DNA of 64,000 nucleotides, from positions 18,154-82,153 of the forward strand of contig JAIESE010000042.1 of the NCBI GenBank assembly GCA_019746225.1, read 5' to 3'. Source of the stretch: Alphaproteobacteria bacterium (GTDB lineage Bacteria; Pseudomonadota; Alphaproteobacteria; Paracaedibacterales; VGCI01). Below the pieces are notes generated by a model. The model searched no databases, was not told where the DNA came from, and worked only from the letters and a program-made list of their open reading frames with translations. Both the position numbers and the translations under genes were made by a program. Shown here one piece after another: positions 1-8,647 of the stretch (its first letter is position 1; every line of letters begins with the position of its first letter).

Positions 1-123
1 CTCCAACTCAATTAAAATAAGCGGATAGCGTGCTTTAGGAGGAAGGGCCAAATGGACATGATCACTCACCCCCTCATTTAACAAATGTCCCCTCACAGCT
101 GTAAGGACCTGAAAATCACTCAT
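1..123 (-). CDS. Tail terminator-like protein (DUF3168, GTA gp8-like), partial
   Basis: Only the first 41 codons lie in the window; the gene continues beyond position 1. The ATG at 123 overlaps the stop of the adaptor gene (ATGAGTGA, positions 123-116), the tight coupling usual in phage head modules. The visible residues begin MSDFQVLTAVRGHLL and continue through LPPKARYPLILIEL, which fits the start of DUF3168 proteins that cap the phage or GTA tail tube. The call rests mainly on gene order (portal, protease, capsid, connector, adaptor, then this gene), which matches the gene transfer agent of Rhodobacter. Being truncated, it could also be another small head-tail joining protein. Confidence 0.6.
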   Translation of the reverse strand, partial: MSDFQVLTAVRGHLLNEGVSDHVHLALPPKARYPLILIELE

Positions 124-451
124 TTTCCTCTCCAATATCATACATAAAACATGTTATCCATTGACGTCGCTCGTCTATTAAGGGAGGGCTCAATAGACTT
201 AAGGTCGTACCCTCCCATTTGACACGTGAAAACCGCCTCAAGCGAAACCTTAAGGTGACTTTATATTTACCTTGAGAAGGATTTAAGTTATTCCAACCCT
301 CACCAATAGAATCACGTACAGAGCAAGGAAGGACTTGAGCCCATACAGCGTCCCCCTCTTCCCACTTTTCAGTGAATGAACCATCCTTCTCCTCAACAAC
401 CCGTCGCCTTAACAGCACAATACGACTCCGCAAAGAATTGAGGTGCGTCAT
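116..451 (-). CDS. Phage/GTA head-tail adaptor protein
   Basis: A 111-residue protein of the length and character of SPP1 gp16/HK97 gp10-type head-tail adaptors, which join the connector ring to the tail. It has a basic N-terminus (LRSRIVLLRRRVVEEKDGSF), then the WAQVLPCSVRD stretch where such proteins usually read W A xV, and a beta-rich RFRLRRFSRVKW segment. The ATG at 451 overlaps the stop of the upstream connector gene by ATGA and follows a GAGG ribosome binding site. It overlaps the next gene by 8 nt. Translational coupling on both sides suggests it belongs to an intact late-type operon. Family assignment is from pattern and order, not from a search. Confidence 0.75.
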   Translation of the reverse strand: MTHLNSLRSRIVLLRRRVVEEKDGSFTEKWEEGDAVWAQVLPCSVRDSIGEGWNNLNPSQGKYKVTLRFRLRRFSRVKWEGTTLSLLSPPLIDERRQWITCFMYDIGEENE

Positions 452-1011
452 GCCAACCTCATCACACGATACGTTTCCAATATTTCTCGCGCCAACGTGT
501 TGCGTGGCATCGCGTCTGAATTTCGGTATTCATAAAAGTCTGCCACACTCAGGAGTATGGCTTGCCGTATCACCGGGGGAATGTCACTTGGTCGATCGCC
601 ATATCCAGCTTCATAGTCAATTTCAACGGCTTCTGGGATACTTGCAAAGACCAACCTTGGAACTTGATGATTCATTTCAAGGCGATGACGCCGTATAGAT
701 TGCCTATCCCCGGTGCTCATTAGCCGATTCACTGAAACAATGGCTCGCAATGGTGGATAGGGTAAGGAAACTGTGCACACATCTTCCTCCTGGGTTGATA
801 AATGAGGTGGATAGGGTCTTTCCTTCTCCCAAACCAGGCGCCAAACTTGACTGAGAAGAGATCTCCCGAGGTACTCCTCCACAAATCCGACCGCTGCCTG
901 AATAAGGGGCCTTAAATATTCATCCTCATGGGCATGGTCAAGGCGCAAATGCGCCTTGACTTCTGTTAACCCAACGGGAAGAATCTCTTGTGTCTTCAGT
1001 CGCGTCAGCAT
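448..1011 (-). CDS. Phage/GTA head-tail connector protein (gp6-like)
   Basis: A 187-residue protein starting at the ATG at 1011, four bases after the capsid stop. The reading frame is open upstream to 1278, but that would overlap the capsid gene by more than 260 nt, so the short start is chosen. The N-terminal part (LTEVKAHLRLDHAHEDEYLRPLI) is the classic signature of gp6/YqbG-type connectors: LxxxKxHLRI(D) followed by an acidic turn and a long helix. A later segment with the sense DYEAGYGD then DIPPVIRQAIL is also typical. The product would form the ring under the portal to which the adaptor binds. It overlaps the adaptor gene by ATGA. Confidence 0.82.
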   Translation of the reverse strand: MLTRLKTQEILPVGLTEVKAHLRLDHAHEDEYLRPLIQAAVGFVEEYLGRSLLSQVWRLVWEKERPYPPHLSTQEEDVCTVSLPYPPLRAIVSVNRLMSTGDRQSIRRHRLEMNHQVPRLVFASIPEAVEIDYEAGYGDRPSDIPPVIRQAILLSVADFYEYRNSDAMPRNTLAREILETYRVMRLA

Positions 1012-1015
1012 GGTT

Positions 1016-2206
1016 TTACGCCTTTGCGAATTGAACCAGTTTGAGAGCATCGAAGTTAATAACATCTCCGCCAACACGTTTTGTTGCATAAAATTCGACA
1101 TAAGGCTTCGCACTGAAAGGATCCCGCAAGACGTGCAGTCCTGCCCGATCAACAATTTGATACGCTTCTCTGAAATTCCCGAAAGCAATCGCCACGGATG
1201 GCTTTTTGACATCAAGTGCAGGCATATCGTCCGCGATGACAACGGGACACCCCAACAATGTCGCAGGCGTTCCCTCAATCATGCTGGGCTGCCATAAATA
1301 TTGTTTGTTATCCCCTTTCAACTTACGAATCGCTGCAAGGGCAGACCTAGCCATCATCCATGTGGCACCATTTAAATACTGAGCTTTTAATGAATGAAAG
1401 GCCTCGACCAAAACATCACCATCAGTCAGTGCATCATTGGCTTTTGATGAAACGGCTTCAAACTTTCCCCATTCTGGTTTCCCAACCTCAACCAGAGGAT
1501 AAACAAGAAACCCCTTTGGTTTTCCATTTCCATCACCATTGATAAATGCTGAATTTTCACTCAAACTCATCTTTTCTGCTATTTTCTGGGCAAGCCATGA
1601 TTCGATATCCACACTGGAGTCATCAAGAAGCTTCTGGCTTGCCCGTGGCTTGGCATAGATTTGATGAACGGGTATCCGAATCTTTTGGAGCTCTGGCGTC
1701 CCTGTCTCCGGCCGCTCAGCCGTTTCAGCGACCCAACCTACTTCAGCAGATCCCTTTTCTTGAAGGAGCTCCAAAGCATCTGTTGATATCCCCGTGACGC
1801 GAGATATAGACCTCATCGGAGAAGAAACCTGCATGCTTGAATGAATCTTGTCCAACATGCTGGGGGGAATCAGATAGCCTCCACTGGCGTCATTCAAACT
1901 GGTTAAAGACTTTTGTTCGAGCCCTTCCATGCCTTTGCGAACATAGGAAAAGAATTCTGCTTTCGCTCCAGTATCTTCATCTGCACCGAAGGCGAGATTG
2001 GGGCGTTGAGCAGCTGTTTCAAGACGCGTCAACCGATTTTGGGCCTGATCAATGGCAACATTTAGTTTTGTCACTTTTTCATCAACCAACGGATCGTTTA
2101 TGCCCTTTGTTTCCAATAGGGCCAATCTCTCATCATTTGCTGCCTTAAATTCATAAAACGCTTGGTGAAGCCCATCAACAGCATCACGCACTATTTGTAT
2201 TGTCAT
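1016..2206 (-). CDS. HK97-fold major capsid protein
   Basis: A 396-residue protein of the HK97 major capsid family, which builds the head shell. The first ~75 residues are helical and charged, as expected for the delta/scaffolding domain removed by the prohead protease. The capsid fold follows, with the recognisable GGYLIPPSMLDKI segment near its start, the AETAERPETG region, and PVVIADDMPAL towards the end. An in-frame ATG lies 30 nt upstream at 2236, but the ATG at 2206 is preceded by GGGAGA at an ideal distance and is preferred. It sits directly downstream of the protease gene, the canonical order. Nothing looks degenerate. Confidence 0.9.
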   Translation of the reverse strand: MTIQIVRDAVDGLHQAFYEFKAANDERLALLETKGINDPLVDEKVTKLNVAIDQAQNRLTRLETAAQRPNLAFGADEDTGAKAEFFSYVRKGMEGLEQKSLTSLNDASGGYLIPPSMLDKIHSSMQVSSPMRSISRVTGISTDALELLQEKGSAEVGWVAETAERPETGTPELQKIRIPVHQIYAKPRASQKLLDDSSVDIESWLAQKIAEKMSLSENSAFINGDGNGKPKGFLVYPLVEVGKPEWGKFEAVSSKANDALTDGDVLVEAFHSLKAQYLNGATWMMARSALAAIRKLKGDNKQYLWQPSMIEGTPATLLGCPVVIADDMPALDVKKPSVAIAFGNFREAYQIVDRAGLHVLRDPFSAKPYVEFYATKRVGGDVINFDALKLVQFAKA

Positions 2207-2275
2207 AAAATTTTCTCCCATCATTGTTTGTATCAACCTTATACAAAGTCCCTTATTTCATTCACCTTATGGGTG

Positions 2276-2830
2276 TTACTCGCCCCCCTCTCTTAAAAGC
2301 TTCCCCAATTGATCCAACCGATCCATCAGCGCTTCCACCTCAGGATCTTCCATCTTCACCCGTTCAACTTTGGCTTTTGGATTCGCAGCAAAGGTAACAA
2401 GGGATACTTCTTGCAAATTGACCTCTTCTAGGATCCGTACTTCTGATGTCCCTTGACCACCCTTCCCTCGTCTGGCACGAACGGTCACAAATCCAATGGA
2501 CAATCCATCAACAACCCCATTTTTCATTAAACTATAAGCTTCGCGCCCTTGAGTAAGATCTAGGAGCAATTGACCCTTCACGTATAAGCCGTGAGTATCC
2601 TCACGAATTTCACACCAATACCCAATGGGATGGCGATAATCGTGTTGCCACAGCATCTTCGGCATCTTCCCATTTTTCTCCCATGCTTTGAGGGACAGGT
2701 CAAAGGCGCCAGTGGCGACCTCCTCTCCTTGAGAATCTGTTATACCAAATACAGAGGCATATCCGCTGAAACTGCCGTCGGCATCACAGTTTTTGACCGA
2801 TAAAGAGCAATCAAGTATTTTTTTCATCAT
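2276..2830 (-). CDS. HK97-family prohead protease
   Basis: A 184-residue serine protease that cleaves capsid subunits during head maturation. The family hallmarks are visible: the FSGYASVFGITDSQGE opening, the catalytic His in MLWQHDYRHPIG, and the catalytic Ser in VVDGLSIGF followed by LQEVSLVTFAANP. Its length is normal for a stand-alone GTA-type protease. Two adjacent ATG codons (2830 and 2827) follow an AGGA site, so the exact start is ambiguous by one residue. It lies 12 nt after the portal gene and about 70 nt before the capsid gene, all on one strand. Confidence 0.9.
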   Translation of the reverse strand: MMKKILDCSLSVKNCDADGSFSGYASVFGITDSQGEEVATGAFDLSLKAWEKNGKMPKMLWQHDYRHPIGYWCEIREDTHGLYVKGQLLLDLTQGREAYSLMKNGVVDGLSIGFVTVRARRGKGGQGTSEVRILEEVNLQEVSLVTFAANPKAKVERVKMEDPEVEALMDRLDQLGKLLREGGE

Positions 2831-2842
2831 CGATTCCTGGTT

Positions 2843-4042
2843 TTAAGGGTGAAATATCCTGTCGCCATCTGGAATGGGTCCATACCCAACAGCCTGGCGC
2901 TTTTCGTTAATGGTGAGAAAGTTGGCCGACGCGATCTTGGACCAAACAGCTTCTCGGCGGGCGCTTAAGGCTGGAATTTCATCGGTGTTATAACTGAGGC
3001 TGAGCTTTTCATCAAAGGCAGGGGCCAACCAAAGGTTAAATTCAGCCACAAAGAACTCAAGAAGGGGAATAATTGTATCCTCCCACAAATGAAACCGCGC
3101 TTCCTTGTAGTTGGCAAAGGTCGCATCTCCTGCCACCCCCACAAGCATAGGAGGCACGCCGTAGGCCTGGGATATTTCTCGGGCTGTGAGCTTCTTCCCC
3201 TCAATAAAATCAAGATCCTTCGGGGACAGCCCCATCTCCTTCCACTCACAATCCCCTTCCAGAACCAAGATTTGACCCGCATTCTTGTGTCCTGCATAAA
3301 CCTCTTTCAAATCTTGTCGAAGAGAATCACGCTGCTCATCACTCATCCCCCTGGAGTTGGGTGAGGGTCGAACAATCAAACCGCCACTGGGCCTACCCCC
3401 ATTTTGAAGAAGAGCCAGATTGTGGCCGGCGACCGCATTGTGCTGATCAATGCTTCTGGCTGCTGCCTCAATGGGGCTCATGCCGTACCAATCATTTAAA
3501 GGGTGAAAGTTCTTTAAATGAAGAATTGACGAATGACCTGTAACCGGATCACAAGGCAGGATTTTGTGTTGTCCAGCGACACTGTACTCATAAGCAGAAG
3601 GAATGCCTCCTGATCCGGGAATAATTTTCATACGATCTGGGCGCAATGGATGAAGCTCAACAGGGCGACCCTCATGGTCATGAACCGCTTCAATATACGT
3701 ATTACCGGAAAGAAGAAGAAAGCCCACCACGGATTCCATGAAGGCGGATCCAGCCTGGCGGGGGCTTGGGGCATTAAGGAGGGTCAGCAAGGGATGATGG
3801 GCGAGTTCCTCATCGTCCTTATACAATAACCAAGGAACGCTGCTAAGACCCCGCGCAATAAGATTGACACATCGGTAAACAATCACATTTTTCTGGTAAC
3901 CCTCAGCCGCCAAGGAATCATACCGACGGGGCGTCCAAACAGGATTACCAACAGTCCCACAAGCGACAAGCGGACCGACACTGCTTGATTTTGTGGATTG
4001 TTTACGTCCTTTTGAAAAGAATGATTTTAAATAATCTGGCAT
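2843..4042 (-). CDS. HK97-family phage/GTA portal protein
   Basis: A 399-residue portal protein, the dodecameric ring at the head vertex through which DNA is packaged. Diagnostic segments are present: YQKNVIVYRCVNLIARGLSS near residue 50, the SGNTYIEAV stretch, LALLQNGGRPSGGLIV in the middle, and LDFIEGKKLTAREISQAYGV followed by PPMLVG in the C-terminal third. It is the most upstream gene of the head module here. In the Rhodobacter GTA the large terminase gene comes just before it, but here the next gene upstream (4131-5381) is an unrelated secreted protein. The terminase must therefore lie elsewhere or be lost. Confidence 0.9.
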   Translation of the reverse strand: MPDYLKSFFSKGRKQSTKSSSVGPLVACGTVGNPVWTPRRYDSLAAEGYQKNVIVYRCVNLIARGLSSVPWLLYKDDEELAHHPLLTLLNAPSPRQAGSAFMESVVGFLLLSGNTYIEAVHDHEGRPVELHPLRPDRMKIIPGSGGIPSAYEYSVAGQHKILPCDPVTGHSSILHLKNFHPLNDWYGMSPIEAAARSIDQHNAVAGHNLALLQNGGRPSGGLIVRPSPNSRGMSDEQRDSLRQDLKEVYAGHKNAGQILVLEGDCEWKEMGLSPKDLDFIEGKKLTAREISQAYGVPPMLVGVAGDATFANYKEARFHLWEDTIIPLLEFFVAEFNLWLAPAFDEKLSLSYNTDEIPALSARREAVWSKIASANFLTINEKRQAVGYGPIPDGDRIFHP

Positions 4043-4130
4043 TCGCTAGAAACCTTTCAAATATTTATGAAAGAATTTCTAACGATTGCCCTGATGAATT
4101 GTCAAATTTTGTGATTGCCCATTTGGCGCA

Positions 4131-5381
4131 TCAATTCAATGCTCTTTTCATGGATGACCCAAGCTCAGATCTTCTTTGAGAACTACGCATACCAAGCACT
4201 GGCTTGCATTGCAAATCAGCTAAGGTAGGAGTTTCAGCCGCTGGAATATTTTCGGCTTGTTCCGGCGTCAAACCAGCAGCTTTAAACTTTTCTAAGAGCT
4301 TTTTCTGACTATCTTCTAATTTGTTAATCGATACCGACAAGTCTGTCTTTATCTGACCTATAGCTGTCTCACGTTTCGTTTTCCACTTTTGGAGAAAAAC
4401 TTTGGTATTAGCATATTCTTTAACATCTTCACAAAACGCTTTAAGTTCAGCGTCTTGGCTTGCGTCACATGCTTTCAGCTTACTCAGATTTAATCCGCAT
4501 GTTCTTTTGAGATCAATGATCCCAATTGTATCTTGGAAACGAGCATTGATTTTTCTTTTGTCTTCCACACTCCCCTTAAGGTCCAATTTTCCACTACATG
4601 TGAATTTTTCCATATCACCAAGGGGGTCTATATTTTTAAGCTTATCTTCGGTGAGCAACTCTTCTTTTTTCACAAAGCGCCATTCCAAGTCTTTCTGTGT
4701 TTCTAATACCCCTGCTAGCATTTGCTGTTTAAATTTGCCCTCAGGTAAATCTTTAAGCTCTAGAAGTTTGTACTTATTGCCTGCATATAGCTTAATGTCA
4801 TTGCAAAAGCTTTCCCCTTGACCCTCTTGGCCCCGGTCATGTTCGATACATTCTTGTAGCTTTGCAAGATTTAAACCACAACTGCTTTTTGGATCAATAA
4901 CGCCTTCTCTAATTTTAGTACCCAAATAGTGATTTCCTTTTGAATCTACAGCCGGGCATTGTATGAATAATTCCTTGTTAACGATAGATCTTGTTGGAAT
5001 TTTGCCCAATTGTTGTGGGGTAATATTTGCCTTTAAAAGTTCATCCCGAAAGGGTTTGCGCGCTTCATCCAGTTTTTTTACATCACTTTTGATCTGTTCC
5101 AATTTCCTTGAGTCGATAGATTTAAGCTTCTGTATTGATTCATTTTTCTTCTTTATATTTTCCGTCTTTTCCGCGTAATTTTTAATCGCGTAACAAAACG
5201 CCCTTGCTTTTCTTTCGGCACTGACAGTTGTTTCTTCCTCAATCTTTAAGCATTCCTGATATTTCTCAAAATCAAGTCCACACTCGGTCGTGGGATCAAG
5301 AAGATCACCAACCTTAATAAGACAAGTAGCATCAGTTGAGAAGAGGGAAACCATAAAAAAACCGAAGAAAAACCGCTTCAT
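4131..5381 (-). CDS. Secreted protein with three four-cysteine repeats, function unknown
   Basis: About 416 residues beginning MKRFFFGFFMVSLFS, a clear signal peptide. An ATG 12 nt upstream (5393) is less likely, because GGAG lies at the right distance before 5381. The mature part contains three copies of one module: CGL, then Lys and Cys about 10 residues later, FC with a following Lys-x-Tyr-Ala, a charged helical stretch, a TP-Q-(L/A) turn with IP, and a last Cys. Cysteines fall near residues 34/44/63/142, 168/178/193/262 and 295/305/317/392. This regular pattern suggests disulphide-stabilised helical domains exported to the periplasm or beyond. I do not recognise the family. It sits between the GTA module and a metabolic gene. 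Confidence 0.75.
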   Translation of the reverse strand: MKRFFFGFFMVSLFSTDATCLIKVGDLLDPTTECGLDFEKYQECLKIEEETTVSAERKARAFCYAIKNYAEKTENIKKKNESIQKLKSIDSRKLEQIKSDVKKLDEARKPFRDELLKANITPQQLGKIPTRSIVNKELFIQCPAVDSKGNHYLGTKIREGVIDPKSSCGLNLAKLQECIEHDRGQEGQGESFCNDIKLYAGNKYKLLELKDLPEGKFKQQMLAGVLETQKDLEWRFVKKEELLTEDKLKNIDPLGDMEKFTCSGKLDLKGSVEDKRKINARFQDTIGIIDLKRTCGLNLSKLKACDASQDAELKAFCEDVKEYANTKVFLQKWKTKRETAIGQIKTDLSVSINKLEDSQKKLLEKFKAAGLTPEQAENIPAAETPTLADLQCKPVLGMRSSQRRSELGSSMKRALN

Positions 5382-5463
5382 GACAAACTCCATAATTGTC
5401 GAACAGAATACATGGGTTTTATCTTAAAGAAAGTTAGTTAAAATACGGTGAATGGAACTGATC

Positions 5464-6666
5464 TTAGCTCAACGCCCCCACCGCCTTTTTGATGCGCTGA
5501 CAGGCGTCTTTGAGGAGAGATGTCTCGATTGCATAGGAAATTCGGAAATAAGGGGAGAGCCCAAAGGCATCGCCGCTGACGCTTGCAATCCCGACGCTAT
5601 CGAGCAAATAAAGAGCAAACTCATTGTCCGTGCTGATGGTTTTGCCTTCGGGGGTTGATTTCCCAAGGACGCCAGCGCAGGAAATATAGAGATAAAAAGC
5701 GCCCTCCGGTTTGATACAGGACAAGCCTGGGGTTGCGTTAATGATCTCAAGGGCTATGTCTCGCCTGGCTTGGAAGGTGACCACCCAATCCTTCAAAAAC
5801 TCTTGGGATGCGGTGAGCGCCGTGATCGCTGCACTTTGCGAGATGGTGCAGGCACTTGACGTGCTGTGGGATTGCAACATAGTGATCGCCTTAATCAAGG
5901 ATTTCGGGCCTGCCCCATAGCCGATCCGCCACCCTGTCATGGCATGGGATTTGGACACCCCATTCACCGTTAGAATACGATCCTGCAGAGATGGCGCAAC
6001 CATCGCTAATGTTGCAAAAGGGGTTTGATCATAGATCAAGTGCTCATAAATATCGTCACTAATAACATATACTTGGGGATGGCGCGCCAGCACTTCTGCC
6101 AGCCCTTTAAGCTCAGAAATTGTATATACCCGGCCCGTTGGATTACTAGGGGAATTCAGGATCAGCCACTTCGTCTTTCGCGTAATCGCAGCCTCGAGCG
6201 CTTTCGGGGTGAGTTTGAAATGATCCTCCTCCCCACAATGGACAATAGCACTCGTGCCTGAGCACAAATGAACCATGTCGGGGTAGGACACCCAATATGG
6301 TGCTGGAATAATGACCTCATCCCCCTCCTCTACGGTTGCCAAGAAGGCGTTAAAGATGATCTGCTTCGCGCCATTTCCGACCGTGATTTGATCTACGCCA
6401 TAAGTTAGGTTATTCTCGCGGGCAAGCTTGTCCTGAATTGCCTTTCGTAATGGCAACAGCCCTTCCACCGCTGTGTACTTGGTCATTCCCTTTGCCATTG
6501 CTTCCCGGGCAGCTTGTTTAATATGCTCAGGCGTATCAAAATCCGGCTCCCCAGCACTCAACCCGATAATATCCTTTCCTTGGGCTTTCAGCTCAGCCGC
6601 CCTTGCGGTCATGGCAAGGGTGGGAGAAGGTTGAATGCGCGCAAGACGACCAGCCAAAAGACTCAT
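5464..6666 (-). CDS. aatA: Aspartate aminotransferase (class I PLP-dependent)
   Basis: A 400-residue cytoplasmic transaminase interconverting aspartate and 2-oxoglutarate with oxaloacetate and glutamate. Its length and motifs match the Ib subgroup common in alphaproteobacteria. These are LSAGEPDFDTP near residue 37, the YTAVEGLLPLR region, NSPSNPTGRVY near 171, SDDIYEHLIY near 203, and the PLP lysine at about residue 239 in GVSKSHAMTGWRIGY. Some enzymes of this group also act on prephenate, so substrate breadth is uncertain. An AAGGAA site precedes the ATG at 6666. It is transcribed in the same direction as the neighbouring secreted protein but does not obviously share a function. Confidence 0.93.
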   Translation of the reverse strand: MSLLAGRLARIQPSPTLAMTARAAELKAQGKDIIGLSAGEPDFDTPEHIKQAAREAMAKGMTKYTAVEGLLPLRKAIQDKLARENNLTYGVDQITVGNGAKQIIFNAFLATVEEGDEVIIPAPYWVSYPDMVHLCSGTSAIVHCGEEDHFKLTPKALEAAITRKTKWLILNSPSNPTGRVYTISELKGLAEVLARHPQVYVISDDIYEHLIYDQTPFATLAMVAPSLQDRILTVNGVSKSHAMTGWRIGYGAGPKSLIKAITMLQSHSTSSACTISQSAAITALTASQEFLKDWVVTFQARRDIALEIINATPGLSCIKPEGAFYLYISCAGVLGKSTPEGKTISTDNEFALYLLDSVGIASVSGDAFGLSPYFRISYAIETSLLKDACQRIKKAVGALS

Positions 6667-6771
6667 GGTATATTTTCCTTAAATTGATTTGCGATCTCGT
6701 GGATTTATGGTCCCATCATACCCGAAATTCTGGAGAAGTGGCAGCAGGAAAATTGCTCTCACCATATGATT

Positions 6772-8310
6772 TTAACCATCAATTTTGCATATATCTCTAT
6801 AGAGAGCCTCGAGATCTAGGCATTCTTTATCCGACAAAGCTTTAAATTCCTTTTCTCGAGCACCTTTCGACAATACACCTTTGTTCTGATGCAAAAATCG
6901 AATGAGTAAATCCATGGTCGAGTCAGGCATATCGAATAACTCGCTAATGGCCGCCTTTAAATGATCATACTGCTCAAGATAGTGAATTTCATCTGGCAAA
7001 GTCTTTTCAATGGTTTGTTGCACACATTCATAAAGAAATTCAGCCTGCCGGGTAGCGTCAAAATATTTATATAAATCAATTGTCTCATTGTTAACTTGAA
7101 CGTTTCCCTCCCCTGTCGGCTGCCATTGAATCAAATCGAGTCGAGGACGTGAGTATGACTCTAAAACTTGTCTGTATTCATCAAGTCTTTCCAAAATGAC
7201 AGCAGAGACAGGGAACACGATGCCTTTGGGACTAAATCCTAAGGTATCAAGAACATGATGGATTATATACCGATGAATGCGGCCGTTTCCATCTGCAAAT
7301 GGGTGGATAAAGACAAACCCAAAAGCAAGGCAAGCTGCAAGCAAAATGGGGTCGAATCCTTGTTCTTTGGCGTAAGCGTATGTTTCTAACAAGCTTTCCA
7401 TTAGGGAAGGTAAATCCTTCCAACGAGCCGAGATATGATCAGGAATTGGTGTACGGTTGAATCGGTCATGCTCTCCGACAAATCCCTCTTCTTGGCGCAA
7501 CCCCAACTTGACGAATCGTTCATCTGCGATAACGATAGACTGGAGACGCAACAGCTCCTCAATGGTTAATTGGTATCTTCCCGCTTGGCTGATCGCGCGT
7601 CCCCAACGCTCAGTCCTGTCTTTTCCAGGACGTTCGCCTTCAATCGCAAAGGAGGCCCTTGAATCATTTAATAGCATAAAGGCAGAAGCCCGCGTTAAAA
7701 GGTCAGAATGGATGGCCCCCGCCTGCTTGCTTGCTAATCCAGCAAGATCAAGAGAAATAAGCTTTTCCAGTTTTTCTGTGCGTCGAATCAGGGGACAAAA
7801 TCCACGTACCCCAGGCAAATTATTGTACACGCGCTGACGACGATAAGACACTGAGTTACTTGTTGCGTACTGTGATTTGGGATCTATAGCCTCTACAAAG
7901 TTTCCAGAGGTAGTATCTGGAACATCCAAAATATTTCCCGTCAACCATTCATAAAAGAACCATATTCGCCGACTGTAAATTCCTAAAGGTTCTGAACGAA
8001 TCCAAATGGACAACTGTTGAGGGTTGATTTTAATAAAAAGTGAATTTAGAACACTCAAGTCCACGCCTTCATATTTCAAAGCAAAGGTTAGATAACCTGA
8101 CAGAGAATGCGATGGCTGATGTCTTGGGGTAAAAGCGGCCCATTGATCTGTTTCATACCTCTGCTGCTTCTGACTTATAAAAGAAAGTTTTTCTGGGAGG
8201 GGAATTTGCAAATCATAGGCATCAATAAGAGCCGCGTAACCGGCTAGTGAAACAGCCTTTTCAGGCAATTCACGATCACGAAAGAAGTTATAAACTTTCA
8301 AGTCAGTCAC
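6772..8310 (-). CDS. Fic-domain protein, probable AMP-transferase with built-in inhibitory motif
   Basis: A 512-residue Fic/DOC protein. The catalytic motif HPFADGNGRIHR (residues ~336-347) is complete, so the protein should be able to transfer AMP or another nucleotide monophosphate to hydroxyl side chains of a target. An (S/T)xxxE(G/N) inhibitory motif, SFAIEG at ~220-225, precedes the core; this is the N-terminal (class II) arrangement, in which the Glu blocks ATP binding until released. The first ~170 residues are unassigned and a further ~150 residues follow the core. The start is a GTG at 8310 without a strong ribosome binding site. Upstream lies an array of 30-bp repeats that may control it. 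The target, bacterial or host, cannot be told. Confidence 0.88.
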   Translation of the reverse strand: MTDLKVYNFFRDRELPEKAVSLAGYAALIDAYDLQIPLPEKLSFISQKQQRYETDQWAAFTPRHQPSHSLSGYLTFALKYEGVDLSVLNSLFIKINPQQLSIWIRSEPLGIYSRRIWFFYEWLTGNILDVPDTTSGNFVEAIDPKSQYATSNSVSYRRQRVYNNLPGVRGFCPLIRRTEKLEKLISLDLAGLASKQAGAIHSDLLTRASAFMLLNDSRASFAIEGERPGKDRTERWGRAISQAGRYQLTIEELLRLQSIVIADERFVKLGLRQEEGFVGEHDRFNRTPIPDHISARWKDLPSLMESLLETYAYAKEQGFDPILLAACLAFGFVFIHPFADGNGRIHRYIIHHVLDTLGFSPKGIVFPVSAVILERLDEYRQVLESYSRPRLDLIQWQPTGEGNVQVNNETIDLYKYFDATRQAEFLYECVQQTIEKTLPDEIHYLEQYDHLKAAISELFDMPDSTMDLLIRFLHQNKGVLSKGAREKEFKALSDKECLDLEALYRDICKIDG

Positions 8311-8355
8311 GTGGAATTTTCCCTAATAATCCGTATATCTTATGTTAATATTTAC

Positions 8356-8475
8356 ATGAAAAACACTTACAAACTAGAGAAATTCATGAAAAACACTTAC
8401 AAACTAGAGAAATTCATGAAAAACACTTACAAACTAGCGAAATTCATGAAAAACACTTACAATATACCAGAATAT
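8356..8475. repeat. Four-unit 30-bp tandem repeat (iterons) upstream of fic
   Basis: Units start at 8356, 8386, 8416 and 8446. The first two are identical, the third has one change (gag to gcg), and the fourth keeps only the first ~17 bases. The shared core ATGAAAAACACTTACA recurs once more at 8507 with two changes (tg for ac). Spacing of 30, 30, 30 and 61 bp is near whole helical turns, as for binding sites of a repressor or activator. The array begins 46 bp upstream of the Fic start codon. Each unit is also open in the forward frame, giving peptide MKNTYKLEKF repeats, but no ribosome binding site supports translation. The regulatory role is an inference. Confidence 0.8.
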
Positions 8476-8647
8476 GAGAAAATTGACTATAATTATCCCC
8501 TTTTAATGAAAAATGCTTACACCCACGGAGATGAACTTGAAGAAGCCAAGAGGCAGAATAATGGGATATTTGCTATAGAAATCCTGTACTTTTCTTCAAG
8601 AAAAGCGTACATATAAAGGGATATAGGCCCTGGATATTGAGCAGATA

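Noticed and set aside
448-1278. Longer start for the connector gene
   Set aside because: The extra 89 codons overlap the capsid gene in another frame and have no phage-like sequence; the ATG at 1011 fits the conserved N-terminus.
4402-4821. Plus-strand frame opposite the Cys-repeat protein
   Set aside because: Antisense shadow; the minus-strand gene has a signal peptide and internal repeats that show it is the real one.
8356-8522. CRISPR array
   Set aside because: The 30-bp units are directly adjacent with no spacers between them, and no cas genes are present.
8311-8616. Forward open frame of 101 codons through the 30-bp repeats
   Set aside because: Starts with GTG without a ribosome binding site, directly abuts the divergent Fic start, and owes its openness to the 30-bp (ten-codon) repeat. 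Treated as a repeat array, not a gene.
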